A stretch of 64,000 nt of DNA, taken from NCBI RefSeq assembly GCF_954871325.1, contig NC_088775.1:3395473-3459472 (forward strand), written 5' to 3'. The position numbers were made by a program, and so were the translations under genes. Positions 36,601 through 46,139 of this stretch are shown here, piece after piece. This DNA is from Gordionus sp. m RMFG-2023 (taxonomy: Eukaryota; Nematomorpha; Gordioida; Chordodea; Parachordodidae). Below the pieces are notes generated by a model, which was given only the letters and a program-made list of their open reading frames with translations, had not been told where the DNA came from and made no database searches. Numbering within the stretch: position 1 is the first letter of the stretch; each line of letters begins with the position of its first letter.

Positions 36601-39356
36601 AATAGATATCTCAATACCAATACTGTATTGGCTCAATACCAATACTGAATTGGTTTATGTAATTAGAGTCAACCAGGATCTGTCCAGAAGCTACCACAAA
36701 CCGAAATTTTTTTTAAGTGACCAAGCCAAATGGATCCCGAAATCAGTGTATACACTAAATTCGGTCTAAATGCCATTTTTTTAATTTTTTTTTTATTATG
36801 GAGTAGTCTGAACCGGTCCTAGCCATTTTCCAAAATGGTAGCTGCAAATTCTATATTCAGCCATTATATCGCGATAGTTTAGGTGTCATGTTATACCGAG
36901 GATCCTGCCACTCATATTTGCAATGATTTTAAGAAATTATTATCAGTTGTAAGAAGAAAAAAATTAATATTCACGTTCCAATCGAGGGAGGTGACGTCCT
37001 TATTGCTCATGAATTCCGAGCCACCCCTCTGAATGCAATGCCTGAGAATCAGGTGTTTGTCAAAATTGTATGTGGTGCTCAGGTTAGCTGGGTTATTGGT
37101 AGTTGGAATCGAATTATTCAAGTTCGACAAGTCCCATATTCTGGCAGTCGAGTCCCCAGAACTTTGTAATTGATTTATTTTTTTAAAGAAATATAATCGA
37201 AAAAATATATTTTATAATAAAAAAAATGTTAACGAAGCCCAATTAGTAAACGTGCTCCAAGCAACGCTTTTGGAATTATGATTTTGTTTAGGTATTTTCT
37301 TAACACTCAAGATTTAATAAAAATAGTAAATATAAATATAAACACTATGAAATTTATAAACTTAAACTAATGGTATAACACTGATAAAAATCTTTAGGTT
37401 ATGGTCCAATCTTACTAATCCGACTTTTTTAAAATAATAACATTAAGGAGGGAGGGGATACTTATATGGTGTTGTTAAACGGCCTATTAAAGCCGTTTTT
37501 AGAAAACGGCCAACTTAATTATTTTATTCAATTCAAAAATATATCATGTAAGCTTAAAGATTATGCTCATAGATGGATATAAAGTTTAGGGCTGCATTCA
37601 AAGTGGAGACGGATCCGTTTTTTACATCCGTTCCATCAAAAGTCAATCTCAATAAAAATGATATATATGTTCATAGTGTGTCCATTATGACACCTTCCAT
37701 CTTAACGGATCTGGCAAATTTTGAAGTCAAAACATTTTGACTTTTTTAAAAATCGATTCGAATCGAGCCGCTTTTCAAAACTACTTATAGGTTAATAGAA
37801 CCCATCAAAAATTGTGCACAAATTTAGCATTAGTGTTGTTAAACGGCTCGTTTTGAGCCAACAATTCAAAACGGCTAACTCAATACTTTCGCCAGAAATA
37901 AATTGCCTAATCCTCGAGATTTTGATAATATATGTCTATGTCTTCAGGATTGCGTAACATTTTTCTGGGTGAATATTGAGTTTGCCGTTTTTAAATATCG
38001 ACTCAAAACGAGCCGTTTAACAACACTAATTTAGCGGCATATCGTTTTTCTATAGAACGCTTATTGTAAAATGATGAAGCAAAAAACATTTTTGAAGCGT
38101 CTACCAATATGGGCTATAACATTTGAAAAAGCCAGAAAAAACGAAAAAACACTTAAATTTGTAACCACTAGTAGTTAATGAGTATTTTTTTTAAAAATAG
38201 AATTACCCAGATGCTAATAGGTCTCTGACTGGGTTCCACGCACATATAAAAACTTCAGACAAGTGGCCTTTCAGGGTGATCACGTTATTTGGAGACAAAA
38301 TGGTGGAAGATACGGTTAATGGAATATTACTACCAGCAGACATTTTGAGATGGAAGGGTTGATGGCTGTATGAAATAAAAAAAAAAATTTTTTAAATGCT
38401 TCCTAAAAATTACATTTTTTTTGTAAAACAATATTTCACAATTTTTGTGCAAATAATCTTCTTTTTTTAAATTTAGAGTAAATATTAAATTCTGATTATA
38501 ATACTTTAAACTGTTTGATGAATTTTCAATTGTAGGTGTTAGAGGAAGTGAGGTGATAATACTTGTTTCATTTTCTTTGGCTTTGGAGATAATACAATTG
38601 GTTGATACAACTTCCATTTGTGTATTATCTTATTTATTTATAAATACTATATAAAATTGGCAATATTATTTAAAGGTAATATAAGTTAGTAAAATTAAAA
38701 TATGAGTGATGATAGGTCTAATTATAAACATTTTAAAAATTGATATATTTCTATTAAATTGGCTAATAAAATATCTATTAATATATACCATTATTGGCAT
38801 TAGTTTCAATTGCTTCAACAACTGCACCATTGTCATTATTAGGATTGTGTGTATTAAAGTAATTGCTAGTTTTTATATTATTATTAGACTTTTCAGATAC
38901 ATTTAGGTTTGAGTTCAAATTGATATGGGTAGTTGGAACTCCAGTTTTTACATTTGTGTTTTGATTGTTGATATTCGCATTATTTGCAATAACTTTTAAT
39001 GATATTGCCTCTAACAATGTCAGTTCTGGTATTATACTATTTTTTTCAGTACCATCCTTGTCAATCAAAATAAATTTATATTGGTAATAAAAATTTGTAA
39101 TACCTCATTAATATTATTTTCCACTTCTGTATATAATAACCCTTTATATATAAGTTTAACCAATGAGCCTGTAGGAATAATTTTTCCGTTAAAAGATGTT
39201 CGTGTTATCTTACTTTCTTCACCAAAGACATAAGCAGAATGAAGAAATCCTTAAAAATATAAGCTTTATATTTAGGATCTATGGAATATATTATTAACCT
39301 GATTCTTGTAGGTATCTAAACACCAAAAAATTAAGTTCTTCGGGCCTCAAATTCAT
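18490..39356 (-). CDS. tbl1: TBL1/TBLR1-type co-repressor subunit: LisH plus WD40 propeller, 15 exons, 635 aa
   Basis: Exons from 5' to 3' on the minus strand: 39299-39356, 39104-39249, 38789-39056, 38505-38628, 38207-38365, 36975-37161, 34759-34822, 25404-25501, 24681-24741, 24079-24200, 22925-22999, 22160-22287, 21116-21320, 19156-19257 and 18490-18600. All junctions are GT-AG, the phases join, and the total is 1908 bp, exactly 636 codons with the stop. LisH lies at about residues 5-37, a long Asn/Ser-rich linker at about 80-225, and WD40 repeats from about 229 to 606. TBL1 and TBLR1 are nuclear subunits of the NCoR/SMRT-HDAC3 complex and act in co-repressor exchange and Wnt signalling. The family is usually about 510-580 aa; here the linker is longer and about 28 residues follow the usual RK end. 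Intron 7 is 9257 bp. An AATAAA on the minus strand lies about 50 bp past the stop (18435-18440). The gene appears intact. Confidence 0.95.
18639..18889. mobile_element. hAT-type MITE, gggcccgg family, perfect duplication
   Basis: CGGAGACCTGCAGGCCCG ... CAGGTCTCTG, flanks atattatt at 18631-18638 and 18890-18897. Core of cccgggcc words. In the last intron of tbl1. Confidence 0.85.
19156..19257 (-). CDS. tbl1: tbl1 exon 14: WD40 repeat 8
   Basis: [20 protein letters not shown] then [14 protein letters not shown], matching the TBLR1 C-terminal block. Donor GTAAAT. Confidence 0.95.
19381..19571. mobile_element. hAT-type MITE, ctagat family, sharing a target with its neighbour
   Basis: CAGAGTTGTTAAAGATAC ... 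CTTTAACAACTCTG, flanks gttattac at 19373-19380 and 19572-19579. Confidence 0.85.
19580..19808. mobile_element. GTTGTTAAA-family MITE directly abutting the ctagat MITE
   Basis: TAATGTTGTTGTTAAATGG ... CCGTTTAACAAACACGA, flanks gttattac (19572-19579) / gttatcac (19809-19816). Confidence 0.8.
19973..20148. repeat. GTTGTTAAA-family MITE, decayed
   Basis: atgttgttaaaaaggccga ... ttttaaaacaacacta; no clean duplication. Confidence 0.6.
20515..20610. repeat. GTTGTTAAA-family remnant
   Basis: gaaatctcgaggctgaggtg and agcgatttttggcaatcagc match the middle and right part of the family. Confidence 0.4.
21116..21320 (-). CDS. tbl1: tbl1 exon 13: WD40 repeats 6-7
   Basis: [17 protein letters not shown], an extra loop of about 15 residues, then [20 protein letters not shown] and [10 protein letters not shown]. 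Confidence 0.95.
21857..22067. repeat. GTTGTTAAA-family MITE
   Basis: TAGTGTTGTCAAACGGCTAA ... gctcaaaatgagcagtttaa ... CACTA; right end slightly decayed. tbl1 intron 12. Confidence 0.7.
22160..22287 (-). CDS. tbl1: tbl1 exon 12: WD40 repeat 6
   Basis: [20 protein letters not shown] then [17 protein letters not shown], matching the [20 protein letters not shown] block. Confidence 0.93.
22925..22999 (-). CDS. tbl1: tbl1 exon 11: WD40 repeat 5
   Basis: [25 protein letters not shown], 25 codons; donor GTAAGT is optimal. Confidence 0.95.
23127..23534. mobile_element. GTTGTTAAA-family MITE with internal 25-bp array
   Basis: GAGTGTTGTTAAACGGCG ... GAGCCGTTTAGCAACACTA, flanks gtgataac / gtaataac (7 of 8). 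The element's centre is amplified into about 8 units. tbl1 intron 10. Confidence 0.8.
23258..23450 (+). repeat. 25-bp tandem repeat inside the MITE
   Basis: Seven full units and one partial of gagcaagatcttatgtgcc plus acctat. One unit is present in other family members (cctatgagcaagatctta), so the array grew in place. Confidence 0.9.
24079..24200 (-). CDS. tbl1: tbl1 exon 10: WD40 repeat 4
   Basis: [20 protein letters not shown] ... [18 protein letters not shown]. Donor GTTTTT is weak but is the one that fits phase 0 of exon 11. Confidence 0.9.
24681..24741 (-). CDS. tbl1: tbl1 exon 9: WD40 repeat 3-4 junction
   Basis: [20 protein letters not shown] matches [20 protein letters not shown]. 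Confidence 0.95.
24989..25171. mobile_element. GTTGTTAAA-family MITE, perfect duplication
   Basis: TAGTGTTTGTTGAACGAC ... GTTTAACAACACTA, flanks attccagc at 24981-24988 and 25172-25179. tbl1 intron 8. Confidence 0.85.
25404..25501 (-). CDS. tbl1: tbl1 exon 8: WD40 repeat 3
   Basis: [20 protein letters not shown] then YILSAGVDK, almost identical to vertebrate TBLR1. Confidence 0.95.
25757..27586 (+). mobile_element. hAT transposon copy with 31-bp subterminal array and decayed transposase
   Basis: Transposase pieces at about 26530-26815 ([20 protein letters not shown]) and 26894-27312 ([20 protein letters not shown] then [15 protein letters not shown]), the hAT C-terminus. A TGA closes the frame before [12 protein letters not shown]. 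Right edge aacggttggagtccctg; left edge not certain and no target duplication found. tbl1 intron 7. Confidence 0.7.
25779..26050 (+). repeat. 31-bp tandem repeat, nine near-identical units
   Basis: Unit ccgaaccctagatatttta plus gcgaaccgaaac. The units are essentially identical, so the array is recent. Confidence 0.95.
27587..28211 (-). mobile_element. hAT transposase copy, C-terminal part, inverted relative to its neighbour
   Basis: The minus strand repeats 26560-27200 of the plus copy ([21 protein letters not shown]) with more stops. It starts abruptly where the plus copy ends and is cut at 28211 by the Ty3/gypsy element; it resumes at 31605. Confidence 0.75.
28217..28590 (+). repeat. 5' LTR of the Ty3/gypsy fossil
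   Basis: Starts tgtcataaatgagtgaca, ends cacaacgtaata; matched by 31226-31599. Confidence 0.88.
28593..28605 (+). other. Primer-binding site of the Ty3/gypsy fossil
   Basis: tggtgccgtgacc begins two bases after the 5' LTR and starts with TGG, complementary to a tRNA CCA end. Which tRNA is not resolved. Confidence 0.6.
28741..29300 (-). repeat. Inverted copy of the fossil's 3' end (gag fragment plus part LTR)
   Basis: Reverse complement of about 30912-31470. Marks a rearrangement inside the element. Confidence 0.85.
29325..30218 (+). pseudogene. Integrase part of the Ty3/gypsy fossil
   Basis: HHCC finger (HAGHQ ... CVVC), catalytic core landmarks VHVDFF, SDGGPAF and SSNGQAER, and a C-terminal region with [11 protein letters not shown] typical of Ty3/gypsy integrases. 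Part of a dead element. Confidence 0.85.
30845..31237 (+). pseudogene. Gag C-terminal part with CCHC zinc knuckle (Ty3/gypsy fossil)
   Basis: [17 protein letters not shown] is a CX2CX4HX4C nucleocapsid knuckle. Unusually for the family it lies downstream of the integrase, next to the 3' LTR, reflecting the rearrangement. Confidence 0.8.
31226..31599 (+). repeat. 3' LTR of the Ty3/gypsy fossil
   Basis: Direct repeat of 28217-28590; a purine run aaaggggggaaa lies just before it (31214-31225), as expected of a polypurine tract. Confidence 0.88.
31605..32890 (-). mobile_element. hAT transposase copy, N-terminal and core part
   Basis: Minus-strand fragments [34 protein letters not shown] and [17 protein letters not shown] give the hAT core order. 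Frames are interrupted, and a ctagat MITE sits in the middle. Continuous with 27587-28211 if the LTR element is taken out. Confidence 0.75.
32216..32387. mobile_element. hAT-type MITE, ctagat family, inside the hAT core
   Basis: CAGTGTTAAAAGATCTAG ... CTTTTAACAACTCTG, flanks gtattttt / gtattttc (7 of 8). Confidence 0.75.
33330..34408. repeat. Two partial copies of the same hAT-related right half
   Basis: ggtggtgatattatacttaa occurs at about 33335 and 34018; the second runs on through ataacgacggagatatgg and gcggttcgctccgggtccct, like 36060-36236. Confidence 0.5.
34759..34822 (-). CDS. tbl1: tbl1 exon 7: WD40 repeat 2
   Basis: [22 protein letters not shown] aligns with the [22 protein letters not shown] strand. 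A 64-bp exon upstream of the 9.3-kb intron. Confidence 0.95.
35045..35235. repeat. GTTGTTAAA-family remnant
   Basis: gactaaccagatattttagt, catagatgggcaagaaaggg and taacgaaatctcgaagcta follow the family order; ends decayed. Confidence 0.45.
35267..36236 (-). mobile_element. Decayed hAT element with transposase C-terminal scrap
   Basis: Edges ctagggatttctcgg and gggtccctg with cggttcgg words inside each. About 35730-35870 on the minus strand repeats the VSVERAFSG part of the 25.8-kb hAT. Its right half (35885-36236) is repeated at about 34060-34408. Confidence 0.6.
36975..37161 (-). CDS. tbl1: tbl1 exon 6: WD40 repeats 1-2
   Basis: [16 protein letters not shown], an inserted Thr/Asn-rich loop, then [11 protein letters not shown] and [11 protein letters not shown], all TBLR1 landmarks. 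Phase 2 to 0. Confidence 0.95.
37471..37786. mobile_element. GTTGTTAAA-family MITE carrying a central insert
   Basis: tggtgttgttaaacggccta ... atcgagccgcttttcaaaact with acttata on both sides; about 110 bp in the middle (gggctgcattc ... ggatctggcaa) is foreign to the family. tbl1 intron 5. Confidence 0.65.
37831..38028. mobile_element. GTTGTTAAA-family MITE
   Basis: TAGTGTTGTTAAACGGCTCG ... GAGCCGTTTAACAACACTA, near-perfect inverted ends; flanks atttagca / atttagcg. tbl1 intron 5. Confidence 0.8.
38207..38365 (-). CDS. tbl1: tbl1 exon 5: first WD40 repeat
   Basis: [19 protein letters not shown] followed by RDLLASG equals [25 protein letters not shown] of TBLR1. Donor GTAATT. Confidence 0.95.
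38505..38628 (-). CDS. tbl1: tbl1 exon 4: linker
   Basis: [24 protein letters not shown] recalls the MMEVDGDVE stretch of TBLR1. Low conservation. The donor AA/GTATTA was chosen because it gives the phase needed by exon 5. Confidence 0.65.
38789..39056 (-). CDS. tbl1: tbl1 exon 3: end of the N-terminal domain and Asn-rich linker
   Basis: Starts [19 protein letters not shown], the counterpart of DGTLFDGRPIESLSLIDAV, then continues into an Asn-rich low-complexity linker. Ends phase 1 at GTATAT. Confidence 0.85.
39104..39249 (-). CDS. tbl1: tbl1 exon 2: rest of LisH and the following helical region
   Basis: [12 protein letters not shown], then [20 protein letters not shown], aligning with FSHSAFTFGIES and the LISIIQKGLQYVEAE block of TBLR1. 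Phase 1 to 0. Confidence 0.92.
39299..39356 (-). CDS. tbl1: tbl1 exon 1: start codon and LisH
   Basis: [20 protein letters not shown] matches the vertebrate [20 protein letters not shown] column for column, which fixes the start at 39356. Donor GTTAAT. Confidence 0.92.
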
Positions 39357-39714
39357 TGTTTTATAAGAAGAAAGTTTTTATTCATGTTTATATTTTAAAA
39401 ATTATATGAATATAGTTGATTTTCGCTAAAATATGACGATTGACATTATCACATGTCATATGACTTGTTAAACAATAGACAAATGTTTTATATTACTTGC
39501 GTCTATGCTTTTATTAACTAAATAGTATGATAATGTAGAATTAATATTCAGATAAAATCATAAAAAAAACATATCGAATCTGTATAAAATTACTATTTAA
39601 TTTTAATTAAATATTTGAATATATCCAAAATTATGATTTTAATTATCTCATACATTTGTTATATGCTAAGTTGAATTTTATTTCCCTTCAAATTTTAAAT
39701 ATTCTTCTATTTAA
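39357..39714. promoter_or_regulatory. tbl1 upstream interval shared with the LINE 5' end
   Basis: 358 bp, AT-rich, between the tbl1 start codon and the LINE start codon, which point away from each other. The tbl1 promoter must lie here or within the LINE unless there is an unseen 5' exon. No clear TATA box or initiator can be picked in such AT-rich DNA. Confidence 0.35.
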
Positions 39715-42667
39715 ATGTCTATGTCAACTCGATTTCCAAACGGGCACAGAGATATGGAGAACAAGTTTACAGGCAAGATCCTAATAGCATCTCTTAACAT
39801 TAATGGATTGATGAATAAACTGGCAGTTCTTTTAAGGATGTTAGTGGCGGAGAAAATTGACATTTTGGGCATCCAGGAAACCCACTACCCTGGAGATATT
39901 ACGGCTAATTTCAATGAATATAAGATGTTTTGCTCGGGTACTACCTCCAATAGCTGGTCAGGGATTGCTTTCCTCATTAATAAAAGAATGCAGAAATATG
40001 TCATGAAATTTGTACCCATCTCGGAAAGGTGTGGGCTCCTATACCTACATACGAACTTCAAGCCTACAATAATCGTAAATTTCTATGTCCCACCTAAAAG
40101 GAATGAGCGATTAGCCTTTGTAGATATAATGATCAACATAATACACTCCTTACCAGAGAGATATAACATCATAATATTGGGAGATCTAAATATGGATATA
40201 GGCAGAGAAGTGGAATATATGAATAGAAATGTCACTGGGCACGCTACCTTAGTACAGAGTAATAGCGAATACAGTAAGAAATTACTTGACTTCTGTTGTA
40301 ATAAAGATTTCAAAATTGAAAACACTTTTTTTAGTCATAGTGATAGGAATACGTATACCTTTGTAAGAGCTCAGCAGCAATCACAAATTGACTTCTTCAT
40401 CTCGAATATTCATCGTTGGTTCGTGGATGTTAAAGCCCTAACTAATATGAACTTGTCAGATCATAGACTGCTTAGAGCAATTATTATAGTTAAAAATTTA
40501 TGGGGGTATCATAACGGAAATAGACAATCTTCTACTAGATCTAGCGCTACTCCCTTGTGTAATGTAATAACTCGCAAACTGAGTAAAATAAGAACATTAG
40601 ATGATGCAAGATATTTTGATGAGATATTAAGTGGGAAAGAAGCCAGCTATTTGAACACTATTAGGCTTGCAAGTGTTGAGAAAAGCTGGAATCTTTTTAA
40701 AGATGCCCTAGTCGATACATACAAAGTATTGCCAGATGTAAGTCTTATCCATAGGAAGGAGTGGATGGCGAATGATACCCTGGAGAAAATAAACCAGTTA
40801 AGAACAGCGTTTAGCTCTAATAAGGATCTTTGGAAGATGATACAAAGATTACTGCGAAGAGATAGACGGGTTTATAGTGCGAAGAAAGCGTTTGATATTG
40901 ACAAAGATGTAAGAGAAAATAGACTACATGATGCATATAAGAAATTAAAATATTTTTGTAAACCTAACAGTTTTCAGAAGGTACCCTCAATAGTATTAAA
41001 TGATGGTAAAATAATAATTGATCAAGATGAACAGATGGCGCTGTGGCTCGATTACTATATTACTGTTTTCGATGGACGTAAAGTAACTAGAGCAACAAGT
41101 GTAAATATAAATATGGCTTCACCCCAGTCTGGGTTCACTGTAATGGAAATTATGAATGTAATAAAGAAATTACGAAACAATAAAGCTCCGGGGCTTGACA
41201 ACATTACGGCGGAACATCTGAAGATTGCACCTAGAACGACATCTTCTTTCCTACTAGCCCTATTCAATAAAATATGGGAAAACGGAAGTACCCCTACTGA
41301 ATGGAACAAGTCCCTTATATGCAATTTTCCCAAAACTGCAAACCCTCTGAAATTCACTGATTATCGGGCGTGTGCTTTAACATCTTGTGTGTCAAAGATA
41401 TTTATGGTACTTATAAAGAATAAGATTGTTCATTCGACGCCTAATCTTTTTTCTAAATATATTTGTGCTTACAGGCCAAATAAAAATATACTAGAACCCA
41501 TATTATCTCTGAAGATAATAATGCAAAAGTGTTATAAATATAAGATTCCGTCATTTTACACATTTATTGATTTCAGTAGAGCATTCGATAATGTTAATCA
41601 TGAAGCGTTGTGGGAAACGCTTGTAGAATGTGGTATTGAAACCAAGATAATTCGTATCTTAAAAAATCACTATTCGAATTTATTCGCTTGTTTCAAAATA
41701 AATAATAAAATCTCTCCCTTTTTCAGGATTAAAAAGGGGTAAAACAAGGCTGTACCCTCTCACCTCTCCTGTTTAACATAATCATCAATAAAATAATAAA
41801 AGAAGTATTGGGAGCTGCAGATCTAGTAGACATAGGATCTGTTGAGAAAATTTTTTTTGTTAATAGGATAATATCCTATGCAGATGATATTGTAGTGATT
41901 TCGAAAAGCATTGAAGAGATCAAAAATCTACTTTATCTAATTGAGACAGTAAGCTATAGAGTTGGACTTAGGATCAACTTTAACAAAACGGTTATTCTTC
42001 CCTCCCCAAATGCGCCTTCAATTCAAGATTTTACAGTTGGAGGGAATACAGTGAAAATAGTAGAGAATATAAAATACTTAGGGGTAATCTTGGATAACAA
42101 AGGAAGTTGTAAAGATGAGATGAAGATGAGATGAAGATGAGAATACAGAAAGCTAGAGGTGCTTTCAACAGATATATGAAAATATGGAAAGCTAGCGAAA
42201 TTTCAGTGTTTACTAGATTGAGAATATTCAACTCGTTGATTGTTCCAATTGCATTATATGGTGGAGATATCTGGGAGGCAAACAAAACAGAGATTAGACG
42301 GCTTCAATCTTTTATAAATAATTGTCTTCGTACGATACACGGGATTTTCTATCCAAGAGTAATCTCTAACTCGAATCTTTGGAGGAAGTCTACTCACACA
42401 CCAGTGAATATTACTCTTAAGAAAAGACGGATTCAGTTATTAGGCCATGTAATAAGAAACTCTGATAATAATTTAGTCCATGATGCCATAACATGGCTGT
42501 ACTCATATAAAGGCAAACAGTACACAAAATACAAAACATTATGGTACTATAAAACTATAAAAGATATAATGGATCTAAACGTTAACATGAAACAATTCAT
42601 TAAACTGAACAACAATAAAAGATCCATTAAAAAACTGTTTCGCATCAAGAAAAGTTACCTTCAATAA
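39715..42667 (+). mobile_element. RTE-like LINE: endonuclease plus reverse transcriptase, two frameshifts
   Basis: The first open frame, 39715-41742, carries an APE-type endonuclease (LNINGLMNKL, GIQETHYPGD, LGDLNMDIG, SDHRLL) and the first half of the RT (NNKAPGLDNITAEHL, FIDFSRAFDNVNHEAL). Frame is lost near 41740, where one G is missing from the codon series for KKGVKQGC; RT continues with KQGCTLSPLLFN and YADDIVVISKS. A second break at about 42110-42133 is an 11-bp tandem duplication of atgaagatgag. The C-terminus holds RRIQLLGHVIR, a mark of RTE-type LINEs. No ORF1 is seen. It lies head to head with tbl1, its ORF starting about 360 bp from the tbl1 start codon. Two lesions in about 3 kb suggest a young but dead copy. 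Confidence 0.88.
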
Positions 42668-44639
42668 ATACAAAAATACATTCTCATAATGTATGTTACA
42701 TTATCATCACCCATTAATCCTATAGTATATTTACCATCGTAATAAATTTCAAAAAATTTAAACTCATCATTATCAAACATTTCCAATACCATCATACATT
42801 CAAATCCTCTCATAAGTATATTTTATATGTCCTTACTAAAAATTGTTTTAATATAGTAAATATTTTTAATGGTAAATTGTCCTCAACCCACCACAACGTA
42901 ATTAACTTTCACTGTAGTTATTGGATATAGGCTCTTTTTTTGTCCCATTCCCTTTTATATAAGCCTATAGAGGTTTAAGTAATATTTTTCGAAATGTTGC
43001 GCCTACAAGTACGTGCGGCTTGCCCACAAACGTGTGGAGGGCTCCTCATATTTTAACTTTTATACCCAAATTTAATTGTTCCAATAAGGTGAAAATGAGG
43101 AAAACCTAGCGTAGCTCTGTTGCATTTCAACACTAGAGGGCATAAGCGCTATATATCACGTATCACGTAAAATGCAATATCAATTATGATTTTAGTCGCT
43201 AGAGATTTTTCATATAGATGTTAAAACCTTCATATCAACTAAATGCCACACAAATAATATCATTTTGGCTAAAATCTTAATCTTTTTAAAAATTGATCCA
43301 AATAGAACTTTTAACAAAAATAGGCGAGTATTTAAAGTTTTGACATGTAATGTTATTCATTACATTTAGTATACTTTTAAAAATTATTTCATATTAAAAT
43401 CAAATGTTATCCATTAAATTGTTTCACATTTTATCGTAATAATACCCTATAGTCACGATTTTTTTTTAAAAAAAAAATAGATCAAAATTGAGGATTGATA
43501 TTATTTTAAAAATACCAACATTTTTTCAATGAGATATTATTTTCTATAATATAGATTACTTATTTTATAAATTCCTAAAGAAAATTTATGCCCGATACAA
43601 AATAAAATCCCCCAATAAAAAATAAATTATATACATACACATATATGTTAATTTATCCTAAAGAAACATATTTTATAATTATATACCTTTCTTAGACCTC
43701 ATTTTTGGTTGGTGCGTGATTATTAATTATTCTTAAGGAATTTTTAATTTTAATCAAATTAAAATTTAAAAATTTCAAGACATTTATTAAAATCTAATTT
43801 CACAATTATTAATTTAAAATTAATACATGTATTTTTCCGTATTCCAAATTATATAATATTTATTGTTCAAATTAGTTTTATTTGATTCTATATTTCTTTT
43901 CAAATCTTATACGTCGAAATAATCATGGTAATAAATAAGGATATCTGAGTTTTTTTGTATATAAATCACAAATTTCTCTTATTCTTAAAGATATTCTTTT
44001 TTTTATTATAAAAACTTATATCTATTATTATATAATATATTTTTATTCGATTCTATTGTTTCACAAAACTCAAATAATATTAAAAAAATTTAAAAATAAT
44101 TTTATAGATATTCTGCTGACTTTTAATAAGTAAATCATAGGTTTAATATAAAAAAATTGCGAGGAACAAATGGCGATGCATTACAAATCATGAGATATTA
44201 GAGTTATGCAAAAATAATATAGGTATAAGGCTGATGAGGCATATGAAAAAATAAAATTATTAATTTATGTATTGTCATGATATAAATGAGTATATTTTAT
44301 GTATATATGCTAGAGAACTATTTTGACGAGCTATCTATAAAGCAGGATCCTTGACAATATAATTATAAAAAAATATTTAAAAATTTAACGATTTACCGTT
44401 TTTGAATGTGAATTCTCTTTTTTTTTGTTTGATATGGCCATTTTTTTATTTTTAATTGATACTTTTTCTTTGATTATTTTTTTTTCTTTTTTGATCAGAC
44501 CATCACCTTTTTTTCAGTGACCTTTTTCCTTTATTGGTTGAAACTTTTCCTTTTTTGATCAGATATTAAACGAGAAATTACAAATGCTCGGAAGAGAATG
44601 GCAAGCTAGAATCAGTTAAAATTAAAGTTTTTATAAGAA
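42668..44639. other. Intergenic, no gene seen
   Basis: AT-rich DNA behind the LINE. Apart from a GTTGTTAAA remnant near 43200 nothing is recognised. Confidence 0.5.
43180..43320. repeat. GTTGTTAAA-family remnant
   Basis: gttaaaaccttcatatcaac ... ttttggctaaaatcttaatc ... tttaacaaaaata; weak. Confidence 0.35.
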
Positions 44640-45935
44640 TAAAAACTATAATGTTAAATAGGAAGAAGAAAGAGAAAAGGTGGAAAGAAAGGAAAAAATG
44701 AAAATGAAATAGAAATAGAAAGAAGTAAGAGAAGTGAAAGGAATTTTGAAACATAAATGAAAAGAAAAAGTAAAAGGAAATAAAAAGCTGAAAAGAAAAA
44801 GGGAAAGGTAGTTGGTGGGGAATAGTGAAAGGGATAGAAAAGGGGGAAAGGGGAACGAAAAAAGAAAGAAGAAAGATAACAAGGGGAAAAAAATAGGAAA
44901 GGGAACAGAGAAATGGAGGAAAGGGGAAAAAAATGAAAAAATTAGGAAGGAAATAAATAAAAAAGAGGAAGAAAAAAAGAAAGCAAAGGGAAAGAGTGAT
45001 AACGGGGGAAGAGGGGAGGGGGTGACGGTAAAAGAAAAAGGAAAAGAAGTGGGAAATAAAAGAGTAAAGGAAATGAAAGGAAAAAAGAAACGAGGTAAAA
45101 GAAAACACTAAAGAGAGAGACCATAAAAGAAATAGGTGTAAAGAAATTGGCGGGGGGGGGGGGTGAAAAAAAAGGAAATAGATAAAATAAAGATGAAAAT
45201 TGATTAAAAAAAAATAAAAATGGGAAAGGAAGTGAAATGAAAAAAAATAAGGAAAGGAAAGAAAAGATAAAAGAAAAGGTAAAGGGAAGGAGAAAGAAAA
45301 GATAAAAGAAAAGAAAAGAAAAGAAAAGGTAAAGGTAAAGGGAAGGAGAAAGAAAAGGAAAATGGAAAGGAAGTTAAGAAGGGAAGATAAGAAGGGAAGA
45401 TAAGAAGGGAAGAAAAGAAGGGAAAAGAAAAGGGGAAAGGGAAAGAAGAATAGTAAGAAAAAGAAAGGGCTAGAGGGAAAGAAATAAGGAAAGAGAAAGG
45501 AAAAGAAAATGAGAAAGAAAAAGGGTAAGGAAAAGAAATAAATAAATGAAAAGAGAAAAGAGAAAAGTAAAAGAAGAAAGGTAAAGGGAAAGAATAAAGA
45601 AAAAAGAAAGGAAAAGGGAAAGGAAATGGGAGTGTAAAAAAGAATAAAGGAGAAGATAATAAGAGAAAAATTAAAAAGTAGGAAGTAAGAAAGAAAGAAA
45701 GAGATGGGACAGAGAAGGAAAATTAAAAAGGGAAGAGAGGAAAAGAAATAGATAAGGGGAGATAATGGAAAAGAAAAGAGGGAAAGTAAAAGAAAAACGG
45801 AAAGAAATGTGGGAAAGAAAAGATTAAAGTGAAAGTGATGGAAAAATGATAAAGAAAAGAACAGGGAAATAAAAAAGGAGTAGGAGAAGAATAAGAGCAA
45901 GGAAAAGGAGAAAGAAAAAAAATGGAAAGTGTCAT
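44640..45935 (+). repeat. Homopurine tract, about 1.3 kb
   Basis: Almost only A and G on the plus strand in irregular aaagg/gaaa words, with scattered t. The long open frames on either strand (all Phe/Ser/Leu or all Lys/Glu/Gly) are products of the composition. Confidence 0.95.
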
Positions 45936-46139
45936 AGTTTGTAAGATATTTCTTTGTTCATATGAACATTTTTATATTATATCAATTATTAGTGATTGAC
46001 ATTTGATGATTATCGCGTTTTTTTTTTTGAAAATGAATTTTAATTCATTATTAATTTTGTGTTTAAATTTTAAATTATTAATTTTTCTCTTGATTCTTAA
46101 AAAAATGATTTTTAATTTGATGAAATTAATAAAATATAA

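Noticed and set aside
44578-45900. 440-codon open frame rich in Phe/Ser/Leu on the minus strand
   Set aside because: Pure product of the purine tract: CTT/TTT/TCC codons only, no motif, with parallel open frames on both strands.
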